Part shown: one piece after another, positions 31,690-42,250 of the stretch | Layout of the letters: the number at the start of each line of letters is the position of its first letter | How positions within the stretch are numbered: the first letter of the stretch is position 1 | Source of the DNA: Chara braunii | Lineage: Eukaryota; Streptophyta; Charophyceae; Charales; Characeae | Direction of reading: 5' to 3' | Assembly (NCBI GenBank): GCA_003427395.1 | Contig: BFEA01000533.1 | Span: 266,069-308,318 of the forward strand | DNA: 42,250 nt | The notes under the pieces: model-generated | Database searches by the model: none | What the model was told of the DNA's origin: nothing | Seen by the model: the letters and a program-made list of their open reading frames with translations, nothing else | Translations under genes and position numbers: made by a program

Positions 31690-32360
31690 TGGCCAGTGCT
31701 TGGCCGGTCACTGCAGGCTGTGGCCCTTCTCTCGCCGGCCCTTCTGGAGCTCGACCTGCCGCCGCAGTCAGAGCGTACGCAAACCTGCGGTCAGACAAGG
31801 CGGCAAGTGAGCAGATCAAGCCAAAACAGAGAAGTGGTCACATTGCCAGATTTTGGGGCGAAGCCGTCCTGCCCACAGCCTAATTTCCTCACCCTAGATT
31901 TCCCCGCAGTTTGTGGGCCTGTGGCTCCTAGAGCTCTGCTACTCCACTCCAATCCGCTTTCAAATTGGTGATCTCCTTCAGTCGTAGGAGCTCGCTTCTT
32001 CCTCCATCTGCCTGCCTTCGCTCATTCGCTCGTTCCACCATTCCCTGCGATATGACACAATCACTTGTGGGAGGATCGAGGGAAGGGATGCTGGCTTCTT
32101 CCTCCAGCTGCCTGCCTTCGCTCATTCGCTCGTTCCACCATTCCCTGCGATATGACATTACTTGTGGGAGTATAGAGGGAAGATCGAGGAGATGGGATGC
32201 GTTCAGGAGAGGTATGTGGTCTCTGGCAATCCTCGATAGAGGGAGGAGATGGGATGGTTAGGACGTATGTGGGCCTGCAGCCCCATCCTTGCTACCCCCT
32301 CTTGTGTCATCATACGCGACCTAGCTTTTGCCTATTCTATATCTGGATTTGATTTGCACT
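31690..32360 (+). repeat. Dispersed repeat family R, copy 3 (diverged, interrupted)
   Basis: 31690-31930 aligns with about 22355-22570 (gccgccgcagtcagagcgta, gcaaacctgcggtcag, ttggggcgaagc). 32264-32360 aligns with later R sequence (gtgggcctgcagcccc, tatctggatttg). Between them lies unrelated DNA including a 100-bp tandem duplication. Confidence 0.65.
31994..32186 (+). repeat. Tandem duplication, 100-bp unit
   Basis: gcttcttcctcc(a)..ctgcctgccttcgctcattcgctcgttccaccattccctgcgatatgaca occurs at 31994 and 32094 with few differences. It interrupts repeat R copy 3. Confidence 0.9.
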
Positions 32361-32600
32361 GTGCAGTACAGTGTAGTCATGGTGAGAGTCCACAAAGATA
32401 ATTGTTTTCTTGTACGCTTCAACGAAAACTTTTCTTACCCAATTGGGTTGAGATGAGAAATATGTGCGAGGAAGCATGCGAAACCCATCCTGCGCCAGCT
32501 TCCCTCCTCGACATCGGCGCTGGGAAGGAGAGGGAAGAGGATGACCAGAAGAAAAGGCGACAATGCCATCCTCTCCCTCCTCTTTTCTCCCTTCTCCCAA

Positions 32601-32790
32601 TGACCTTGTCCCACTTGTGAAGGAAGCAGAGTCTGTCTCTCTGTTTCTGTTTGAAGTGCCTCTTCGGCTTCTTTCTTTGTGCAAGGCTTTCTTCTGGTGA
32701 CCTTGTCCCACTTGTGAAGGAAGCAGAGTCTGTCTCTCTGTCTGAAGTGTCTCTTCAGCTTCTTTCTTTGTGCAAGGCTTTCTTCTGGTG
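32601..32790 (+). repeat. Tandem duplication, 97-bp unit
   Basis: tgaccttgtcccacttgtgaaggaagcagagtctgtctctctgt... starts at 32601 and 32698. The second copy lacks a few bases. A 24-T run follows at about 32811-32835. Confidence 0.92.
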
Positions 32791-32835
32791 AATGCTTCCT
32801 CTCAATTCTCTCTTTTTTTTTTTTTTTTTTTTTTT

Positions 32836-33304
32836 CGGTAAATGGCATCCTCTGATTGATAAGACTGGACAAGATATGGGTGGGCTTGATGATAAGTGGC
32901 CCTCTTCTGCCTAATGCAAAGAACTATCATCATGGCCGTATCGGACTGGTAAGACAGCCTGTATGCATTCATGATCACAGTGACACAGCAAGTTTTTGCC
33001 TATTTGGGAGAAGCAAATGCTGTCTATGGCTGCTTTCCTTCGTTGAGTTTCTTGTGTGGGTTCATTTTGGGTTGTCCCTCTTTAAATGATAAGAGTCTTT
33101 GTAGTGGACGCTGAACCTGTTTTCAGCAGCCGATGACACCCCTACGCTGAACCCGTTTTTCAGCAGCCGATGGCACCCCTAACGGGGCGTAACTGTTGGA
33201 GAGATGGTCGCAAATGGATGAAAAACTCGAGGGACTGATGGTCCACGTTTGCATTTCTCCTCCAGTCTCCTCTGCTCCTGTCAGTATCGACCTACCACGA
33301 CGCC
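32836..33304. other. Unassigned; short direct repeat
   Basis: Two copies of acgctgaacc(t/c)gttttcagcagccgatg.cacccct (about 33105-33140 and 33142-33177). The phrase is loosely like part of the LINE 3' UTR near 7932 (gacgctggacccggtttccagcag), so an old LINE end is possible but unproven. Confidence 0.4.
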
Positions 33305-33607
33305 TTAGGGTCGAAATACAGACTGTTGACTTTCTCTTCCTTCTCTGTAGCCAGAATGCATGGGCATTGTGATTTTATTGGTACACCGACTAATGTAATG
33401 AACCCTGTCTGGCAGATACAAGTCGTCAAACATTAATAGTCTCATTATCTGCATCAAAGTCTCCAAATCGTGAAGTGATATCTCAAACAGTATCTCCTTA
33501 CCATCAAAAGAACAATGATAATAAGTATATTCGTGATCACACACAATAGTGCCACGTGGCAGTTTTATCTCGTGAAGACCATGAAGACATAACAGATTCC
33601 AGACACG
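33305..33607 (-). other. Uncharacterised open frame, about 100 codons
   Basis: The reverse strand is open from about 33607 to 33305 with well-mixed composition (CDHEYTYYHCSFDGKEILFE..., LMFDDLYLPDRVHYISRC) and no low complexity. It has no ATG near its beginning, so it could only be an exon or a remnant. I recognise no family. The stretch is free of simple repeats, unlike most of the neighbourhood. Confidence 0.2.
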
Positions 33608-33732
33608 ATGTCAACCTCAGGTGAGTACCCGACCTCCTTCATCCACAGATCCCGATCTTCCTCCTCCTTGCAACCAGTCACCTCATGTAGACAGCGTGGA
33701 CAATGCCATGTCAACGGTCGAGACAGGTGGCA

Positions 33733-34100
33733 TATGCCACATCAGCAATGGAGACCAGTGGAAGCACCACATCAGCATGCAATGTAGACCAGAGGTACTG
33801 CCACATCAGCATGCAATGTAGACCAGAGGTAGCACCACATCAGCATGCAATGTAGACCAGAAGTAGCGCCACATCAGCATGCAATGTAGACCATAGCGCC
33901 ACATCAGCATGTAATGTAGACCAGAGGTAGTGCCACATCAGCATGCAATGTAGACCAGAGGTAGCGCCACATCAGCATGCAATGTAGACCAGAGGTAGAG
34001 CCACATCAGCATGGAATATAGACCAGAGGTAGTGCCACATCAGCATGCAATGTAGACCAATAGTAGCACCACGTCAGCATGCCACCTCAGCAAGCCTGGC
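33733..34100 (+). repeat. 34-bp minisatellite, about 10 copies
   Basis: Unit gccacatcagcatgcaatgtagaccagaggtag with small deletions in some copies. The edges are degenerate (gccacatcagcaatggagacc at the left, ccacgtcagcatgccacctcagca at the right). Confidence 0.95.
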
Positions 34101-36750
34101 GCACAATGCAGAAAGCGCCAGCACGCTGCCTCCACCTCGTGCCATCATCCGCATTGCCAATGCACAGCCAGCGTCTAGCCAGCGTCGAGCCAGCAAAATG
34201 CCAGCCTCTAGTTAAAGTTGAGCCAGCGTCGAAGTAGCATAGCAAGACTGAATGCTTGACTCACTCGAGGCCAGCCTTAAGTAGCAATGGTCGAGGCTGT
34301 CCGGCCTCGGGTGCTTTTCCCACAGTCGTCCAGGTTGACTCCCAGCTGAAGGCCCAGATTGTGCAGTTGCAGACTTCTCCCTTGGACCTGATGCTGTCTG
34401 GGTACCTGCATACAAACAAGTGTGTGTGCTTGACCAGCGGCCTGGTCTAGGTACCTTTGGACTTTGACTGTTGGGGTCCCGACAGTTGACCAAAGTCAAC
34501 TGCCGCACGTCCAGCCCCTGAGTCCTCGTGTGGGGTCTTTTGCCTCTGTTTCGGCCTGGGCTGAGGGCAGCCGAGTTGGCCCTCAGTTTTTCCACAGACA
34601 TATGGCATGGGTTAGTGCAATCATCAGTGCTTTGCTGGTTATGTCGATGTCAGGTTGGGAAACTACAAGTTTTCGGAAAAAATGCTCTGCAATCTTTCTT
34701 TCTTTTTCTTTGTCTTCTTCGTCTTCTTCTTCTTCTTTTTTTTTTGAGACACAGGCCCTTCTATTCTGGGGGACACCAGTCCGGTTGCTTATCCACCGGC
34801 CAGCATGACAGACAAAAGGTTGAAAAGTACACAGTAGGAAAGAAAAGGCACAGCCAAAGGGGTGTCAAGTCTGGTTGGCACCAGGATCGCCTGCGGCGGG
34901 CGTAGCAGCAGCCCGAACTCGAACTCGAGGCGGAAGTGCCGGGAGGCAGCCCTTGCACCCTGTCGCTCTTCCCCTCCCCGTTAACAGAGCCCAGCCGCTA
35001 CGGACTGCCACTCGTACTCCCACACTGACATCCCCGCAGTCTATCTCTTGTTGTCTTCTCTCCAGCATCTCATTGTTCACCCACCTCTTCTTGCCTACCC
35101 CTCCCCTTTCTCTCCCCTATCCTCACCCACCCTTCCACCAACCTCCCTGCACTCTGTCTCTTGTTGTCTTCTCTCCAGCATCTCATTTGTATGTATCTAC
35201 TATTAGAACACAAGATGAGGGAGGATGGAAAATGAGGGAGGATGGAAAGGGGGTGGAGTTCTATAGGAAGCAAGGGGCAGGGGGGGGGAGAAGGGAAAGA
35301 AGAGGGAAGTGGAGTGGCAAAGAACAGAACAGAGGAAAGACAAACTTCAGAGGGTTTTCAATACTGGCTGCTGGGAATTTTGAGTAGAGCAGTCAGTGTA
35401 TCGACAATACTGGGTTTTCAATACTGGCTGCACAAGAGGGCAGTCAGTGTTTGGGTTGCAGGGAATTTTGAGTAGAGCAGCAGCCGTCCAGACAGGACTG
35501 GTTAGGGTGCGGACGGTTTGAAGCACTGCATCGAATTCTCGTAGTTGCAGTTGCTGCATGGAACAGCACGGAATAAACAAACGTCACAGGCTACATGGCT
35601 CCTGCATGCTAGGAACACAGAGGCACGCCGACCACAATTGTGTGAGGACTGAGCCCTCACGGGGCCCCAACAGACATGCAATTGTTATTGGCTGTGGGCC
35701 CCAGCAAGCATTGTGCCCGCCCTAAGTGAAGGTGGGCCTGAATATCCTCATAAGGCCTACTTTCAACATTTTCTATACGTGGGTACTCAGACAGTTGCAT
35801 CCCGCCAGTTGGTTACAGAGAAACGTTCGCCTCCAGGCTCTTTCCAGCAACAAGGCTGCGCTGTACAGTTGAGCCCAGGGCTGGGTGGTTGCGCCCTAGG
35901 CACACGCAGTGTGAGGCCGACACATCACACAGCGGCCACGAACGAATGAGAAAGAAGCATTGCCGTCACACAGCCTCCGTGAGCCAATGAGGATGTGGCC
36001 AACACTTGGAGCCTGGAAGGCTACCCGTATGTGACCAACCGAAGAGGGTCCAGGCCCTTAACTGTAGAAGTGGGCCTGGGCGCAGACACTGGGGCCTGAC
36101 TGGAAGCTACTGGAAACTTCCCCAGCCAGGCCCACACCGACACACACAGGGGCTGCACTTTCCATAAAGGAAAGAGGCCAGCCCAGGCGAAGGCATTCTG
36201 GCCTAGGCAGGCAATGCGGACACTCTGCTGCGTTGCTGCGCAAGTGTCTGCATGGGCGCTGCTGGTCGGACACGCGCACGGGTGCAGTGGTGAGACGGGC
36301 GCTGCTGAGGCAGCAGGTGCACAGCAGCCATAGCCGGGCAGCTGGGGCTCAGGGCAGGTGATGGCAAAGGTGGTCTCGGGTAGAGGAGAGAGAACGTACC
36401 TGGTGTATGCTGGTGGTTGGCATTGGCGTCGACGTCACGTACATTGGTCTTTGACTTCAGAGTGATTCAAATTGCAAGAACATAGATAGGCTAGATAGGC
36501 CGAGTAGGATAGGCTGGGTGGTGGGCGCTGGGCGCCAGACATTAAGTGTGACATTGGATACAGTGTTGGTGTGACCAGAGAGTGGCGATATTGACATTCA
36601 AGCTCGTTGTATTGCTCTTATTTGGACGGTATCTTGGTGCATTGCACTCTCTGCTTGGTTCATGACTATCTGAGCTTCTTCGTGATTTTGCAACTTGGTT
36701 TTCTGTCTATCGCTCTCGCCCATATTCCTTTCCATTGGATAGGCATTGCC
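34101..36750. other. Unassigned 2.6 kb with short duplications
   Basis: No gene supported. Visible structure: repeated ccagcgtc (34170-34220); an inverted repeat around gactttgactgt...acagttgaccaaagtc (about 34460-34500); two copies of tctcttgttgtcttctctcc (35044 and 35157); two copies of gggttttcaatactggctgc (35354 and 35412) and of gggaattttgagtagagcag (35375 and 35461). The ccctaagtgaagg phrase at 35719 recalls 8413-8475. Confidence 0.45.
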
Positions 36751-37164
36751 GCGCATGGGCGCGCACTCTAACAGCAATGCTAAGCTTGGGCGCGCACTCA
36801 AACAACCAAACTGAGACTGGGCGCGCACTCAAACAGCCAAACTGAGACCGGGCGCGTACTAAGACAGCTCGTCCGGTCCTGGGCACGCACTCAGACAACT
36901 TGCCCGAGCCTGGGCGTGCATTCGTCCGGTCCTGGGCGCGCACTCAGACAACTTGCCTGAGCCTAGGCGCATACTCAGACGACTTGCCTAAGCCTGGGTG
37001 CGCACTCAGACGACTTGCCTGAGCCTGGGCGCGCACTCAAATTTTTGCCTGAGCCTGGGAGCACACTCAGACGACTTGCCTGAGCCTGGGCGCGCACTCA
37101 GACGACTTGCCTGAGCCTGGGCGCGCACTGAGACGACTTGCCTAAGCTTGGGTGCGCACTGAAG
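36751..37164 (+). repeat. 31-bp minisatellite, about 13 copies
   Basis: Unit ttgcctgagcctgggcgcgc-actcagacgac. The first copies differ (gggcgcgcactcaaacagccaaactgaga) and the array becomes regular after about 36930. Confidence 0.93.
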
Positions 37165-37239
37165 TAAGGTCCTGGATTGACAAGGATCTTCGATGGGTCA
37201 GCCCTCAATGGGGCAGCTGTTGGCTTTCAAAATCGACAA

Positions 37240-38105
37240 CGGGGTTCACAACTTGAGTACGCACGGGCGCGCTGGCTCAGAATCATTAGAAGCAGTGTAC
37301 ACAAATTGAGCACTCTTGGGGGTACTGACTTCAGCAAAGTCTACAAATTGAGTGCGCACTGTCGCACAAACTCAAAATCATCATTGCCAGGTTTACAGAT
37401 GAAGTGCGCAATGTCGCACAGGCTCAAAATCATCAAAGTCGAGTTTTTGCATATTGATCGTGCAGTGTCACACTCAAGTTTGAGTGCGCACAGTCACACT
37501 TGCTCGGAATAATCAATGCTGAGTTTTCAAATTGAGTGCACGCTGTTACACATGCTCAAAATCGTCATGCTGAGTTTACAGATAAAGTGCGCACTGTCTC
37601 ACAGACTCGAACTCATCAAGGTTGAGTTTTGCAATACCGCTCTTACTCAGAATCATCAATGCAATCCCACAGATCGAGCGAGCAATGTTGCACTCACTCA
37701 AAGTTGAATCTGGGTGCGCACAGTCACAACCACTCAAGTTCGTCAATGCAGGGCTCTACTGCTCGAGTGCGCAATATCGCGCTCATTCAAGGTCACTGAG
37801 ACAAAGCTTGCAAATCGAAGGCGCAGTGTCGTACTCAAGATTGAGTGGGCACAGTCGCGCATACTCAAGATCATCAAAGCGGGTTTCTCGGATAAAGGGC
37901 GCAGTATCGCACTCAAATCTGAGTGCGCACAGTCGCATATACTCAAGATCATCAAAGAGGGTCTCTCTGGTAAAGGGCGCAGTGTCGCACTCAAATCTGA
38001 GTGCGCACAGTCGCATATACTCAAGATCATCAAAGCGGGTCTCTCTGGTAAAGGGCGCAGTGTCGCACTCAAATCTGAGTGTGCAAAGTCGCATATACTC
38101 AATGT
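37240..38105 (+). repeat. Related repeat array: about 53-bp units grading into 78-bp units
   Basis: 37240-37842 holds diverged units built on gagtgcgcactgtcgcac..ctcaaaatcatcaa. From 37843 the unit is 78 bp, starting at 37843, 37921, 37999 and 38077 (partial), nearly identical. Each 78-bp unit contains gcactcaaatctgagtgc, a small inverted repeat. Because 78 is a multiple of three, several frames remain open; these are repeat translations, not genes. The g(t)gcgcactca motif links it to the preceding 31-bp array. Confidence 0.9.
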
Positions 38106-38118
38106 GCTTCAAATCAAC

Positions 38119-38485
38119 ATGCTCAGCTTGAGTGCTCGAAGGTATAGTAAATTGATATGCTCAACTGAAGTGCCTGCTGGCGCGATAAATCGAAGTGCTG
38201 CTCAACTCAGTGCCTGCAGGCACAATAAACCGACTTGCTCAACTGAGTGCCTGATGGCACAATGAATCGACTGGCTCAACTGAGTGCCCGCTGACACAAT
38301 AAATCGAAGTGCTCAACTGAGTGCCTGCTGGCATAGTGAATTGACTTGCTCAACTGAGTGCCTGTTGGCACAATAAATCGACTTGCTCATCTGAGTGTCT
38401 GCTGGCACAATGAATCGACTTGCTCAACTGAGTGCCTGCTGGCACAATAAATCGAAGTGCTCATCCGAGTGCCTGTTTTCTGGCA
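38119..38485 (+). repeat. 37-bp minisatellite, about 9-10 copies
   Basis: Unit ttgctcaactgagtgcctgctggcacaat(a/g)aatcgac. It follows directly on the 78-bp array and shares the ctcaactgagtg motif with it. Confidence 0.93.
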
Positions 38486-39599
38486 CGGTACACACAGGTA
38501 TACAACATCCTCTAGTCCTCAGATACGGTGCGCGCAGGCTTACAACGACCCTCGGCTTTCTAGCACGGTGTAGGGCCAAACCCCGGTAGACTTTCGAGCC
38601 TTAGTCGACCCCACTACGGGTCCCAGTTGGATCGGCCCGCCCACACTCATGCTCAGGGCGCGGGCCATTCGTCCCAAGGTCACCCCCACCTAGTGCTTTG
38701 AGATGGATGAGGGTGGGTCATCGCGCGAGAGAGTTTTGACATTGGGGATGTAGCTCAGCCCTCACGCCGGGTGGTAGTCTCGCTGGTCGTTCCACAACGC
38801 TGATTTTTTTTTGATTCTTTATTGTGTTCTTAAGCAACTGCTCCTTCCAATACGCAGGCAGTCCAGGGGTTCTTTGAGCCTTTCTCTTCTCTTGTGCGTA
38901 GGCTAAGCGTCATCCTTAGGCCACGAACCATTTACCTAAGCATTTTGGCTATACGGAGTCATCGGGGTGCGGTGGGGCCGTCCTTCCCCTCGCCTCTACG
39001 CATCCATCGGATCTCTCAATTTGCTTCCCACCTTATTGAAGTAGGCCCCTTAGTCTTTTCGGGATCCTCATATGCATGCACACACAACATCACTTTTTCC
39101 TTGGCATGACAACACTCCCATTTGCACCCCAAGTAGTTTTATGTCAAGGGTCCCATAGCCCCTACGCCCTCTTCCCTTTCCCTTTTGATGCCTAGTTCCT
39201 CTTGCCCCTATCCCGCTCAAGGCATCTTTATCCATCACTTACCTGCACAATCTCACACAAACAAGAAGATCCATACAATCCCCCATCGGGGGTCAACACA
39301 TAACTCTTCCCACATGCCTATTCTTTCAAGTCCTTTGGCTGCTCATTGTTCCCTCTTGTTGTTTAATCAGCCCATTCTCTTCTCATACTCATGCACTCAG
39401 GGAGATGAATGAGTCAAACTGACCTCACTTTCAACTTATGCTTTCTTCCGGATTTCGGATCTCCCACTTCCTTTTTTTGGACGTCCTCTCTCTTGCCTTC
39501 TTGGTGGCACAAGGGACCGGCTACCCCCCCCTTGTCCTCTTTCTCCACCAAGTGAGGTCTGATTTCGTTCTCCGCTCTTGCCCTGGAAATGTTTTCCAA
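38486..39599. other. Unassigned 1.1 kb
   Basis: No gene supported. ggggatgtagctcag at 38744-38758 equals the first bases of a typical plant tRNA-Ala, but no T arm or acceptor follows. Otherwise mixed sequence without visible repeats. Confidence 0.45.
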
Positions 39600-39835
39600 G
39601 TGAGGGAGGAGAAGGGTTTGTCATATGCTAAGTGAGGGGAAGGGAGAGAGAGGGCCAGATGATGATGCGAGAGAGAGAGAGGGGAAGAGAGAGAGAGAGA
39701 GAAAAGGCAAGGGGGGGAAAGGAAAGAGGGGGAAAGAGGGGGAGAGAGAGAGAAGGAAAAGGGATAGGGGGAGAGTGAGAGAAGGAAGGAAAGATAGATA
39801 GAGAGAGAGAGAAAGAGAGAGAAGGCAAGAGTCTT
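39600..39835 (+). repeat. GA-rich low-complexity tract
   Basis: Irregular (GA)n, (GGGA)n and a (GATA)n patch (39793-39801). It precedes the 91-bp satellite. Confidence 0.9.
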
Positions 39836-39892
39836 CTATTCCTAATCAAGTCATCATCCCGTGATAACAGCCCAATGTCGGTCACCCATCCC

Positions 39893-42250
39893 TTAGAGAA
39901 AGAGCAACTAAAGTCAGAACCGGAACATCCACTCATGCTTGAACTTTGACAAAAGTGTAGAAGTGAACAAGTGGAAAACATGCATATGAAGGAAAGATTG
40001 ACTAAGTAAGAACCGGATCATAAACACATGTTTGAACTCGACAAAAGGAAGAAGTGAACTAGTGGAACACATGCATGTGAAGGAGAGGTTAACCCAGTAA
40101 GAACCCGAACATCAACACATGCTTGAACTTTGACACAAGGAAGAAGTGAACTAGTGGAACACATGCACATGAAGGAAAGATTGACTAAGTAAGAACCGCA
40201 ACATCAACACATGCTTGAACTTGACAAAAGGAAGAAGTGAACTAGTGTTACACATGCACATGACAGAAAAATTGACTAAGTAAGAACCGAAACATCAACA
40301 CATGTTTGAACTTGACAAAAGGAAGAAGTGAACTAGTGGAACAGATTCATATGAAGGAGAGATTCACTAAGTAAGAACTGGAGCATCGACACATGATTGA
40401 ACTTGACAAACGGAAGAAGTGAACTAACGGAGCACATGCACATGAAGGAAAAATTGACTAAGTAAGAACCTGAACATCAACACATGCTTGAACTTCACAA
40501 AAGGAAGAAGTGAACTAGTGTTACACATGTACATGAAGGAACGATTGACTAAGTAGGAATCGGAACATCAAAACATGATTGAACTTGACAAACGCAAGAA
40601 GTGAACTAATGGAACACATGCACATGAAGGAAAGCTTGACTAAGTAAGAACCGGAACATCAACATATGTTTGAACTCGACAAAAGGAAGAAGTGAACTTG
40701 TGGAACACATGCACATAAAAGAAAGATAAACTAAGTAAGAACCCGAACATCAACACATGCTTGAACTTGACAAAAGGAAGAACTCAACTAGTGTTACACA
40801 TGCTCATGAAGGAAAGATTGATTAAGTAAGAACCGGAGCATCAACACATGATTGAACTTGACAAACGGAAGAAGTGAACTAACAAAGCGCATGCACATGA
40901 AGGAAAGATTGACTAAGTAAGAACCGGAACATCAACACATGCTTGAACTTGACAAAAGGAAGAAGTGAACTAGTGTTACACATCCACATGAAGGAAAGAT
41001 TGACTAAGTAAGAACCGGAACATCAACACATGCTTGAACTTGACAAAGAAAGAAGTGAACTTGTGGAACACATGCACATGAAAGAAAGATTGACTAAGTA
41101 AGAACCGGAACATCAACACATGCCTGAACTTGACAAAAGGAAGAAGTGAACTAGTGTTACACATGCACATGACAGAAAGCTTGACAAAGTAAGAACTGGA
41201 GCATCAACACATGAGTGAACTTGACAAACAGAAGAAGTGAACTAACGGAGCGCATGCACATGAAGGAACGATTGACTAAGTAAGAACCGGAACATCAACA
41301 CATGCTTGAACTTGACAAAAGGAAGAAGTGAACTAGTGGAACACATGCACATCAAGGAAAGATTGACTAAGTAAGAACCGGAGCATCAACACATGATTGA
41401 ACTTGACAAAATGAAGAAGTGAACTAAAGGAGCACATGCACATGAAGGAAAGATTGACTAAGTAAGAACCGGAACATCAACACGTGCTTGAACTTGACAA
41501 AAGGAAGAAGTGAACCAGTGTTACACATGCACATGAAGGAAAGATTGACTAAGTAAGAACCGGAACATCAACACATGCTTGAACTTGACAAACGGAAGAA
41601 GTGAACTACTGTTACACATGCACATGAAGGAAAGATTGACTAAGTAAGAACCGGAACATCAACACATGCTTGAACTTGACAAAGGAAGAAGTAAACTTGT
41701 GGAACACATGCACATGAAGGAAAGATTGAGGAAGTAAGAACCGGAACATCAACACATGCTTGAACTTGACAAAAGGAAGAAGTGAATTAGTCTTACACAT
41801 GTACATGAAGGGAAGTTTGACTACGTAAGAACCGGAGCATCAACACATGACTGAACTTGCCAAACGGAAGAAGTGAACTAACGGATCACATGCACATGAA
41901 GGAAAGATTGACTACGTAAGAACCGGAACATTAATACATGCTTGAACTTGACAAAAGGAAGAAGTGAACTAGTGTTAAATATGCAAATGAAATGAAAGAT
42001 TGACTAAGTAAGAACCGGAACATCAACACATGATTGAACTTGACGAACGGAAGGAGTGAACTAATGGAACACATGCACATGAAGGAAAGGTTGACTAAGT
42101 AGGAACCGGGACATCAACATATGTCTGAACTCGACGAAAGGAAGAAGCGAACTTGTGGAACACATGCACATGAAGGAAAGATTGACTAAGTAAGAACCGG
42201 AACATCAACACATGCTTGAACTTGACAAAAGGAAGAAGTGAACTAGTGTT
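39893..42250 (+). repeat. 91-bp satellite array, about 26 monomers, open at the window end
   Basis: Monomer acacatgcacatgaaggaaa...gaactagtgga, 91 bp with rare 1-bp length changes. At least three monomer types are mixed: one with catgcttgaacttgacaaaagg and agtgttac; one with gagcatcaac, catgattg, gacaaacgg and aacgg; one with tcgac or aaagg and cttgtggaac. The first monomer (39893-39970) is degenerate, as expected at an array edge. The unit length is not a multiple of three, and no gene is present. The array runs past 42250. Confidence 0.97.

Noticed and set aside
33733-34100. CRISPR-like array of gccacatcagcatgcaatg repeats
   Set aside because: The sequence between repeats is itself conserved (tagaccagaggtag), so there are no spacers.
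37622-38265. 170-180-codon frames with 26-residue repeats
   Set aside because: They come from a 78-bp tandem repeat whose length is a multiple of three; no non-repeat domain exists and several frames are equally open.
38744-38815. Start of a tRNA-Ala-like gene (ggggatgtagctcag)
   Set aside because: Only the first 15 bases agree. The D loop, anticodon arm and T arm (no GTTCGA) do not follow, and there is no matching acceptor strand.
39893-42250. CRISPR-like array
   Set aside because: Units are direct tandem monomers of 91 bp without unique spacers, and the window is from a eukaryotic genome; it is a satellite.

Overview
The window looks like a repeat-dense stretch of a large plant-lineage (streptophyte) nuclear genome. 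In 42 kb I can support one intact protein gene, an intronless half-size ABCG-type ABC transporter at 28354-30258. The rest is mobile elements, foldback elements, minisatellites, microsatellites and satellite DNA. Plant-type L1 LINE protein signatures, a tRNA-derived SINE, very low gene density and sequencing gaps inside microsatellites fit a charophyte alga such as Chara or another large-genome plant. The species is a guess, not a reading.

Layout. 1-975: unassigned, with a TTCG-loop hairpin; probably partly LINE 5' UTR. 976-8283: a decayed L1-like LINE with an unusually long ORF1, an ORF2 (endonuclease, reverse transcriptase, zinc knuckle) carrying five lesions, and a duplicated 3' end with two poly(A) tracts. 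8284-12901: small foldback elements (8571-8657 and its relative 10800-10914) and a 0.7-kb terminal-inverted-repeat element (9861-10572). 12902-20130: two related 2.5-2.8-kb terminal-inverted-repeat elements, A and B. B sits inside a dispersed repeat (family R) whose uninterrupted copy lies at 22018-22640, so the window contains its own empty-site control. Each element carries a minus-strand ORF of about 130 codons with a matching conserved core. 20216-22000: a tandem duplication and a CT microsatellite broken by a 254-base gap. 23310-24256: two foldback structures and a SINE with a perfect 17-bp target-site duplication. 25411-26480: a purine-rich tract and an eleven-copy 21-bp minisatellite. 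27784-28080: possible exon remnants. 28269-30506: the ABCG gene with a CA/GA microsatellite just before its start codon. 31085-38485: at least five different minisatellites and several 90-100-bp tandem duplications. 39893-42250: a 91-bp satellite array running out of the window.

The genes do not form a pathway. The ABCG gene is a host gene in a transposon landscape. The most interesting candidate for something undescribed is the pair of A/B elements with their shared ORF. Where the two copies align, differences are commonest at third codon positions and rarest at second positions, as expected of a protein-coding sequence, although the aligned block is short.
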